Source: Bromus sterilis (taxonomy: Eukaryota > Streptophyta > Magnoliopsida > Poales > Poaceae). Taken from it: a stretch of 64,000 nt of DNA. The translations under genes and the position numbers were made by a program. Positions 55,896 to 64,000 of this stretch are shown here, one piece after another. Where the stretch lies: positions 289,833,782 through 289,897,781 of the forward strand of contig OX465600.1 in the NCBI GenBank assembly GCA_950022295.1. The letters are read 5' to 3'. Under the pieces are notes generated by a model that did no database searches, was not told the origin of the DNA, and was given only the letters and a program-made list of their open reading frames with translations. Each line of letters opens with the position of its first letter. Position 1 is the first letter of the stretch.

Positions 55896-56549
55896 CATCA
55901 ACTATCTTGATTATCGTCAGCACACATTGTCACCTCATCCCTTCCAAGCCACTCTTTAAGCAGCGAGTTCAAGCATCGAATACTTAATCATCCACAATTA
56001 GTGTTTTGTGGGGGAAGACAATTATAACCCGTATATAAAATATACTTTCTCCGTGAATGACTATTCCTGCATTAGTTCTACTTTAAAGTTCTCAACTTTA
56101 ACCATGACCTCATGAACGGTGAACGATTCTCTTTCGTGACACAGTTAGACGTGGTCTTTGTAGCTGGGAGGAAGCGGATGCAACTCCCGGTTATCGCAAA
56201 GTAACCAGTCATTCAGTAGTCCAAGTTGTACACAAGGTGTTCATGTGTCTTATACATTTTCCAAGTGAATTTCTCAGCAGGTTGTTCCTTCCACCATGGT
56301 TGAAAGAAACCCCATCCATACTCATATTCCATTACTCTGATTTGTGACTTAGTGCTTTTAAGATCACCTAGCACATCATACGTGTTGGTGTCGTTAACAT
56401 CCATTCACAATTCAGATTCCATAGAATGAAGTATGGTGTATTGGACAGTCATAAATAAGTGCGATGAATATGATGCTCATCATCATCTTCCTCAATTAAG
56501 GAGTTATCAGGTGTATCTCCTAGCAGTTCTCATATTACATTTTAGCAAG
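55896..56549 (-). other. Interior of the second copia, right part
   Basis: Resumes after the TCGAC duplication. A 63-codon minus frame (56,213-56,404) has no match I recognise. Probably leader or decayed gag-pol sequence. Nothing else seen. Confidence 0.5.
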
Positions 56550-57915
56550 TGATGGCACTGAAGTAGTGCTTGTTGTTGGCTACCCCAAGTGGAAGGTTGA
56601 GAAGTAGACAACGACAAATTTCCATTGGCAAATACCATGGTTTGTCTCCATAGAACTCCAAGTTCTTCAAGTAGGTGGTCAAACGAGCAAGGCGCCGTTT
56701 GAGATAAGTTACTCACTTGACCTGGACCTGCACACAAAAGCAAATAACTTTGCTCCCAACGAGTTCAGAGAGGTTGTCAATCTCTCCGATCTTGTTGTTT
56801 ACAAAGGACCAAATACAAGCGGGAAATAGTAGTGGTGATTGCAAAGGAAAGGAAATAAAATCAGTAAAAAGTTGAGGTGTAAACAATGGTGGAAATATGG
56901 AATGGGGTCCCATGATGTTCACTTGTGATGTCTCTCTCCCAAATGACGATAAAATAGCTAAGCTGGGTGAACAAATTACAGTTGGGCAATTGACAGAATT
57001 ATAAACGCGTCACAATGCTAATTATGCTGCAAGAAAGTTAGAGGATCAATCGTATGGGCAGTACGCCAAAACAAGTAGACCGTTTATTCATCAGCATCTA
57101 CTCACTAATCATCCACCTTGAGATATCTATCCAGAACATCTCGCTGGTATTAAGTTGCGAGCCCCACCCAAAGTGTAAACCCAAAGCAATAGACAACTGC
57201 ATTAACAAACTTTGCGTAAGGTAAACAATCCTTGCAACCACGGTTACAAGCACCGTTGTTTTCTCCCTGGTGGCAACAACACATCCCCTAGTATCATGTT
57301 TCTATCACTCAAGCTAGACATAGGGGGCATGAACCCACAATCAAGTATAACGCTCCCTCTTGGAGTTACTATCTACTACTTGTCCAAAGCAATAAAAAGC
57401 AACGAAGAGCATGCAAGAATTACTCAAGAATAAATATATAAAAGGAGAACCAAATATATAACTCATCACAATCTGAACATAATCTCATAATCCATCGGAT
57501 CCCAGCAAACACATCATAGCAACAGCAGAAAGATTACATAGATGCCTTGATCATGGAGGGAAACTCAACAGGGCTAAGAATTGAAGCACAAGATTGGAGA
57601 GAAGACATCACATAGCTACTGGTCATGGACCCATGGTCCAAGGGGGAATACGCACGGCACATCCGGGAAGCACTCATGGTGGCGGAGAATCTCCCGGAGA
57701 TCAATCCTCCCTCCGACAGGGTGCCGGGACGAGGTCTTCTGGCGATCCCGATCTTCGGGATAGCGGCGGCAGCAGAACAGTGGCGAATTTCGCGGTGCGG
57801 GGTCTTTTTTCAGGGTTTCTGTAGCGAGGAGTAAATATAGGCCGAAGGAGGCCCCACCCCTCCAGGCGGCCTCCTGGCATGGCCAGGAGTGGGGGCGCGC
57901 AACCTTGCCACCTGG
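56550..57915 (-). repeat. Truncated 3' LTR of the deleted Sabrina-type element
   Basis: Minus-strand LTR sequence matching 54,560-55,890 of the complete element. It ends in the GC-rich block at about 57,850-57,915, followed by interior sequence with CCCCCATGCACACCC, so the LTR start and polypurine tract are lost in a deletion. Confidence 0.8.
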
Positions 57916-58595
57916 GAGGGCAATGGCGATATTTATTGGGTGTGCATGGGGGCATCCCCAAGCTTGAGCTTTTGACACTCCCGGATCTTCTTTCAGCATC
58001 TTCCTTCGCATACTTGAAAACACCCTTCATACGAAACTCATCATCAGATGATTAGAGTGGTTAGTACCCATAAATAAATATTTTTTCTCCACTAGAAATA
58101 AAGATTTTCATGATGAGCTACTGTTTCTCAAGATTTCCAAAAAGTTTTTGCAAATAAAAAAGCAAGCTTAAGATTTGCAAAACGGTGAAAACACAAAATA
58201 TGGCAGAATCTGTGAAAAACAGACCAGCACGTAGTAAATAGTTTTTTTGGGGTACTTTTGCAACTTCAAATAAAAAACTCGGAACAGACTCCAGAAAGCT
58301 AATTGTATACAACATACTGTCAAACAAAATAAGATCAAAAAGATGATCTGGTGATTTATGGTGATTTTTTCCGTCAAGCAGACTTAATCTGTTTCTGAAC
58401 AACATGTCACAACTTTTGAACTTTCTTGCAATTGGAGGCTAAAACTTGGAACAAAGGTTGAAAATAAAGATACAATGATGTTGCTAAAGTACTAAGAAGA
58501 ATCAAGACCACTAAAACTGAAAGTAAAAACATTTTGGGTTGCCTCCAACTAAGCGCTTTCTGTTATACCTTTTAGCTAGGCATGAAGCAAAAAGA

Positions 58596-59630
58596 TCAAG
58601 TTTTGTCAACTCCAAAAGAATAACTTGCCCGTGTAACAGACTCATAAGGTAACTTAATATTTTGTAGAGGGAAGTGTTCCATTCCCTTTTTGAGGGGGAA
58701 TTGGAATTTAATGGTACCTTCTTTCATGTCAATGATAGCACTAACGGTGCGGAGAAAAGGACATCCCAAAATAATTGGACATGAGGGGTCACACTCAATG
58801 TCCATGACAAGAAAATCAACGAGAACATAATTATCATTGACAACAATAAGAACATCATCAATCGTCCCTAAAGGTTTCTTTACGGAAGAATCAACAAGAC
58901 GAATACCAAAAGAGCATGGATCAAATGGTTTCAATTCAAGCATATCATACATTCTTTTGGGTAAGACGGAGGCACTAGCTCCAACATCACATAAAGCAAA
59001 GCTGGAGAAATTATTCAGTTTAATTTTGACCATAGGATCCCAACCATCTTCTTGTTTTCTAGGAATAAAAGCCTCTAACTTAAGTTTCTCCTCCCTAACT
59101 TTGATAAGAGCATTTGTAATATGCTCGGTGAAGGCAATATTAAGTGTACTAGTTTGGAGGTCTTTAGCCATTCTTTGCAAAAAAGTGATAACTTCAGGAA
59201 GAGTACAATTATCAAAATCAAGCTCTTTCAAGAAGAATTCAATTAGAAAAGAATTTTTGCAATTCCCCTAAGTATTTTTCTTACAAGGGGACATGGAATG
59301 GAACCACTTATTTGGTTTTCCCCGAAGGGAGAAATCAAATAATATTAATTTGAATTGGTCACTATCCATCCCTGGAGGTTTTTTTCATCACACACCTTGT
59401 CATAATTTTCCAAGTGATAGATAGCATCCTGTCCTTTTTCAGAAAATTGATCTCGCAAATCATATTTGAGGAAAGGTCTACTAATATGGTACAAACATAA
59501 AAGCTATCACGACAAACAAAATCGCAGGGCCTGAAATCATTAGAAGTGTCCCTACTAGGGGTTCCGTGCTTGGGGAAAATTTCCATGCTAGTGGAACCCA
59601 TAGTAACAGCAGCAAGACAGATCAAAGCAA
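58596..59630 (-). pseudogene. gag: Deleted Gag-protease of the minus-strand Sabrina-type element
   Basis: The Gag start (MGSTSMEIFPKHGTP) reads in the frame 59,362-59,625. A second short piece (FSLRGKPNKWFHSM, gag core) lies at about 59,290-59,335. After stops, the frame 58,596-59,231 continues with TEHITNALIKVREEKLKLEA and the protease CDVGASASVLPKRMYDML and CPIILGCPFLRTVSAII, where the usual ILGRPF reads ILGCPF. Compared with the complete copy at 49,388, roughly 300 codons of central Gag are missing. Non-functional. Confidence 0.82.
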
Positions 59631-59777
59631 CTAATTTTTTTGTGGTTTTTGGTATAAGACTCTAAAGAAAAAACTAGAAAGTAAACTAACAAGATTAAAA
59701 AGCAAAGGTAAAAGATAGTGTGCAACTCCCCTATCTTGAAGATTGGAGTCCCCGGAAACGGCGCCAGAAATTATGCT

Positions 59778-60509
59778 TGATGGATCGAGAGAGTAACTTC
59801 TTCTCACCCCTCGTTGGTTACCCCAAGTGGAAGGTTGTGATGTAGCCTAGCAGCAAATATTCATCGGTGAAGATAAAAACGTTATCGTACCAGGAGGACT
59901 CGGAATGCTGCAAGTAGGTGGCCAGGAAACAATGGCGCCGTTTACAACCTTGAGTTTGCTTACTTTGACCTAGACCTTCACACGACACAAGTAACTTTGA
60001 TCCCAATGAGTTCAGAGAGGTTGTCAATTTCTCCAGTCTTGTTGTTTACAACGGATCAAACACAAGCGGAAAATAGTAGTGGCGATTGCAACTGAAAGGA
60101 AATGAAAGCAGTAAAGAGTTGAGGTGCAAAAAATGGTGGAAATGTGGACTGGGGTCCCATGATGTTCACTAGTGATGTCTCTCTCCCAGAAGACGATAAA
60201 ACAGCTAAGCTGGGTGAAAAAATTACAGCTAGGCAATTGACAGAATTATAAACGCACCACAATGCTAATTATGCCTCAAGAAAGTTAGAGGCTCAAAAGT
60301 ATGGGCAGTACGCCAGGACAAGTAGATCGTTTATCCATCAACATCTACTCACTAAACATCCACCTTGAGATATCTATCCAGAACATCTCGCTGTTATTAA
60401 GTTGCGAGCCCCACCCAAAGTGTAAACCCAAAGCAACAGACTACTGCATTAACAAACTTTGCGTAAGGTAAACAATCCTTGCAACCGCGGTTACAAGCAC
60501 CGTTGTTTT
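59778..60509 (-). repeat. 5' LTR (end part) of the deleted Sabrina-type element
   Basis: From TGATGGATCG (plus) next to the primer site to 60,509, where the copia LTR starts. The remaining LTR lies outside the window. Confidence 0.85.
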
Positions 60510-62203
60510 TGTAGGAGATTGCGCGATAGAAAACAAATTTTTTCTCTCACATGCGGAAGCAACATCCAAGATCCAATCTAGAAGATGCTAGTAACGGGGA
60601 GAGTAGGTCAGCATACCCTCGAAGAACACGCGCGTTGAACGTTTATTTCAACGCAGCTTGGTGAAGTTGTTGGTGAAGTTCGATCCGATCAGCACTGCAA
60701 ACGAGCAGTACCTCCGGAGGCTTGCACACGTACAGCTCGATGGCGTCTCCTTCTTCTTGATCCAGCAAGCAAGAAGGAGAAATAGATGGGATCGATTCCA
60801 GCAGCACAACGGCGTGGTGGTGGATATGGTGAAGACTTTCCCGCGGGCAGGGCTTCGCCAAGCGATGCACGTGAGGGAGGAGGAGGTGTGGAAGGACTTG
60901 GGTGTTCTTGGTGAGTCTCTCCCCTCTCTTATATAGGCAAGGAGGTTGTAGCCACTTTAATTCCCAAGTGAAAACCCCTCTCTCATTAAAAAGATGGTAA
61001 CACCTTTCTTTTAAGAGTGGTAACCCTCCCATTGAAGGGCTACCCATTTATTGGCATAATAAACCAAGGAGCGCTGGTCACATGGACTATTGGACCACCC
61101 TTGGTCGTCTAAAACAGGTGGGGCCCATAGTGGGACCCTCCGGAACCTTCTAGAACATTCCGATACTGCCGAAAAAATCCCAAACTTTTCCGGAACCCTG
61201 AAATCAACTTGCCTTATATAAATCTTTACCTCCGGACTCTTCCGGAGCTCCTCGTCATGTCTAGGATCTCATCCGAGACTCTGAACAATATTCGAACACC
61301 ATTAATAAAATTATCCCAGAGCTATTCTAGCGTTACCGAGGGTTAAGTGTGTGACCCTACGGGTTCGAGAACGTGCAGACATGATCGAGATATCTCTCAG
61401 ATCAATAACCATTGGAGGGACCAGGATATCCGTAATGACTCCCACACATTCAACGAAGATCTTTATCGATTGAACCACTATGTCGCGGACTACTATAATC
61501 CGTACACAATTTCCTTTGTCGCACGATATTTTACTTACCCGTGATTCGATCGTCGGTATCGCTATACCTAGTTCAATCTCGTTACCGGTAAGTACTCTTT
61601 ACTCGTTCTGTAATACAACATTCTCTGTGACTAACTCATTAGTCACGTGCTTGCAAGCGTTACTGAATGTGCATTACCGAGTGGGCCCAGAGTATATCTC
61701 ACCGTCACACGGAGGGACAAATCCCAATCTTGATTCATGTAATTCAACAAGTACTTTCGGAGATACCCGTAAGACATTTTTATGATCACCCTGTCACGAT
61801 GTGATGGTTAATGTCCCCAAAGTATTCTTCCGGTACCCGGGAATAACATAATCTCATGGTCTAAGAAACATGATACTTGACAATAAAAGGCATGGCAATA
61901 TAAACTTAATGAAACTATCAATATTGTTATGCTTAGTTGGGTCTGTCCATCACGTCATTCTTCTAATGACATGATCCCATTAATTAATACACAACTCATG
62001 TTTATGGTTAGGAAACCATAACCATCATTAATTAACGAGCTAGTATAGTAGAGGCTTACTAGGGATGCTGTGTTGTTTATGCAACCACACATGCATTATG
62101 TTTCCGGTTAATACAATTATAGCATGGAAAATAAACATTTATCATGAACACGGAAATATGATAATAACAATTTTATTATTGCCTCTAGGGCATATTTCCA
62201 ACA
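60510..62203 (-). repeat. 3' LTR of the Angela-type copia
   Basis: 1,694 bp. TATA-like CTATATAAG (minus) at 60,928-60,936. The frames inside are chance. Confidence 0.92.
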
Positions 62204-62236
62204 GTCTCCCACTTTCACTAGAGTCAATAATCTAGT

Positions 62237-64000
62237 TTACATTGGCAGAAATCTAACACCCATGGCATTCTGGTGTTGATCATGTTTTGTTTGTGGAAGA
62301 ACTTTAGTCAATGGATCCGCGATATTCTGATCCGTATGTACTTTGCTAATGGTAATATCTCCTTCAATGACATGCTCACGAATTTGATGAAACCGACGTT
62401 TGATATGCTTGGAACTCTTGTGACATCTTGGTTCCTTGGCTAGAGCAATGGCACCAGTGTTGTCACAAAATATCTCCATGGGATCCAGTGCACTCGGAAG
62501 AACGCCGAGTTCAGTGAAAATTTCCTTCAGCCATATCCCTTCTGTTGCTGCTTCAGAAGCGGCCATATACTCCGCCTCTAATGTAGATCTTGCAATGACG
62601 CTCTGCTTGCAACTCCTCCAGCTAACCGCAGCTCCGTTCAAAATAAAGACATACCCTGTTTGAGATTTTGAGTCATCTGGATCAGTATTGAAGCTAGCAT
62701 CGACGTAACCTTTTACGAAGAGCTCTTCATCACCACCATAGACAAGAAACATGTCCTTAGTCCTCTTTAGGTACTTAAGGATATTTTTAACTGCTGTCCA
62801 GTGAGCCTCTCCAGGATCACTCTGGTACGTGCTCGTCAAACTAAGAGCATGGGACACATCTGGTCTAGTACACAACATGGCATACATAATAGAACCTATG
62901 GCCGAGGCATAGGGGATTTTATTCATCCTTTCCCTTTCTGTTGCCGTAGTTGGACACTGAGTCTTACTCAATGGATTACCTTGTAACATGGGCAAAGAAC
63001 CTTTCTTTGCATCCTGCATATTGAATTTCTTCACTATCTTCTCAAGGTATGTACTTTGACTAAGTGCTATTAAGCGTCTCGATCTATCTCTATAGATCTT
63101 AATGCCTAAGATGTATGTAGCTTCACCAAGATCTTTCATTGAAAAACTATTATTCAAATAATCTTTCACACTGTTAAGCAGCTCCACGTCATTCCCAATT
63201 AGTAATATGTCATCTACATATAAAATCAGAAATGCAACCGAGCTCCCACTCACTTTCTTGTAAACACAAGCTTCTTTATAATTTTGGACAAATCCAAAAC
63301 CTTTGATAACCTCATCAAATCGAAGATTCCAACTCCGGGATGCTTGCTTTAGTCCATAGATGGAATGCTGAAGCTTGCACACTTTACCAGCATCCTTAGG
63401 ATTGACAAAACCTTGGGGTTGTACCATGTACAACTCTTCTTCAATGTTTCCATTGAGGAATGCAGTTTTGACATCCATCTGCCAAATTTCGTAATCGAAA
63501 TAAGCAGCAATTGCTAGCAGAACCCTAACAGACTTAAGCATCGCTACGGGTGAGAAGGTCTCATCGTAGTCAACTCCTTGAATATTTCAAAAACCTTTTG
63601 CGACAAGTCGAGCTTTATGTACAGTAACATTACCGTCAGCGTCTGTTTTCTTCTTGAAAATCCATTTACATTCAACAGCCTTGCGGCTATCAGGAAGGTC
63701 AACCAAAGTCCACACTTGGTTTTCTTTCATGGATTCCATTTCAGAGTTCATGGCGTCTTGCCATTTTCTAGATTCTGGGCTCATCATCGCTTCCTCATAG
63801 TTCGTAGATTCATCATTGTCTAACAATAAAACATTCATGACAGGATTACCGTACCACTCAGGAGTAGTACGTAACCTAGTCGACCTACGAACGAGAACTT
63901 CGACCGAAGCTTCATGATCATTATCATCAGCTTCTTCCTCTCTAGCTGGTGAAGGCGGCACCAAAAGATCGAAATCTTCTTGCGCTGCGCTACTCTCCAA
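62237..64000 (-). pseudogene. pol: Angela-type copia pol: RT and RNase H, one premature TGA, partial
   Basis: On the minus strand, 137 codons run from the window edge to a TGA at 63,587-63,589, and 434 more follow in the same phase to 62,237. The first part is the linker and RT start (NYEEAMMSPESRKWQDAM, VECKWIFKKKTDADG, ARLVAKGF). The second holds WQMDVKTAFLNGNIEEELYM, the catalytic LYVDDILLIGND, LGIKIYRDRSRRLI, RNase H with TGYVFILNGAAVSW and STLEAEYMA, and ends with NIADPLTKVLPQTKHDQH. The TGA stands where a CGA arginine codon would fit, a single C-to-T change. Otherwise this is the best preserved pol in the window. Protease, integrase and gag are outside. Confidence 0.92.

Larger units (their letters stand above)
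42965..56549 (-). mobile_element. Second BARE/Angela-related copia, minus strand, hosting two gypsy elements
   Basis: 3' LTR at 42,965-44,697, polypurine tract at 44,698-44,710 and interior to the right. The interior is split at 47,581-55,895 by the Sabrina-type element (TCGAC duplicated) and again at 56,550. The other LTR lies outside the window. The interior near the LTR aligns by eye with the first copia and is likewise without pol frames. Confidence 0.82.
56550..60509 (-). mobile_element. Deleted minus-strand Sabrina-type element
   Basis: 3' LTR end at 56,550 (TGATGGCACT on plus), interior 57,925-59,777, primer site complement TCCCCGGAAACGGCGCCA at 59,749-59,766, and 5' LTR from 59,778, interrupted at 60,510 by the Angela-type copia. 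Its 3' LTR lacks its first roughly 300 bp and runs directly into interior sequence near 57,915. The gag middle is also deleted. Confidence 0.85.
60510..64000 (-). mobile_element. Angela/BARE-type copia, 3' part, runs off the right edge
   Basis: 3' LTR 60,510-62,203, polypurine tract 62,204-62,216, pol from 62,237 to the window end. The minus-strand LTR start TGTTGGAAATATGCCCTAGAGGC is the Angela/BARE signature; it ends CAATCTCCTACA. It inserted into the 5' LTR of the deleted Sabrina-type element. Confidence 0.93.

Overview
This window is a nest of LTR retrotransposons from a grass nuclear genome, almost certainly Triticeae (wheat, barley, rye or Aegilops). The reasons are BARE/Angela-type copia LTRs, several Sabrina/WHAM-type gypsy LTRs that open with TGATACGT, a Cassandra TRIM carrying a 5S rRNA-like core, and a 14-kb Sirevirus of the Maximus type. 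Family names come from memory of these families and need a TREP search. I see no host gene, tRNA gene, CRISPR array or bacterial feature. Every stretch belongs to a mobile element or an element fragment.

Layout, outermost layer first. A minus-strand Ty3/gypsy element is the scaffold. Its 3' LTR side is at 21,869-22,608, its pol pieces lie between 22,609 and 28,549, and its protease/gag end is at 42,590-42,964. It was split by six insertions. (1) An Athila-like gypsy (9,532-21,868, 5' part outside the window) sits in its LTR. (2) A solo LTR lies at 24,723-26,396. (3) A 252-bp SINE-like insertion lies at 26,447-26,698. (4) Cassandra lies at 27,006-27,732. (5) The Sirevirus lies at 28,550-42,589. 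(6) A minus-strand copia starts at 42,965. The Athila-like element was itself hit by a BARE-related copia (1-9,531, which contains another solo LTR at 5,747-7,362) in its reverse transcriptase, and by a gag-protease-only gypsy (15,283-21,132) in its 3' LTR. The copia at 42,965 contains a complete Sabrina-type element (47,586-55,890, target duplication TCGAC) and a deleted minus-strand relative (from 56,550). That relative is broken at 60,510 by an Angela-type copia running off the right edge.

Target-site duplications were found on both sides for six insertions: CACTA, AGTAG, CCAAG, CTAAC, GTTAC and TCGAC. They fix those boundaries to the base. The SINE-like insertion has a 13-bp duplication. 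Hand comparison of LTR pairs gives roughly 1.5% difference for the first copia, 2% for the Sirevirus and 4% for the gag-protease element, all approximate.

Most coding regions are broken by single-base changes. The best preserved frames are the copia gag at 2,388, the Sirevirus gag at 29,892, the Sirevirus downstream (env-like) frames at 36,861-40,781, the Sabrina-type gag-protease at 49,388-51,343 and the Angela pol at the right edge. The most interesting signal is in the Sirevirus. Between pol and the env-like frame there is what looks like a complete plant-type promoter, a GC-rich leader and a leader intron that ends one base before the ATG.
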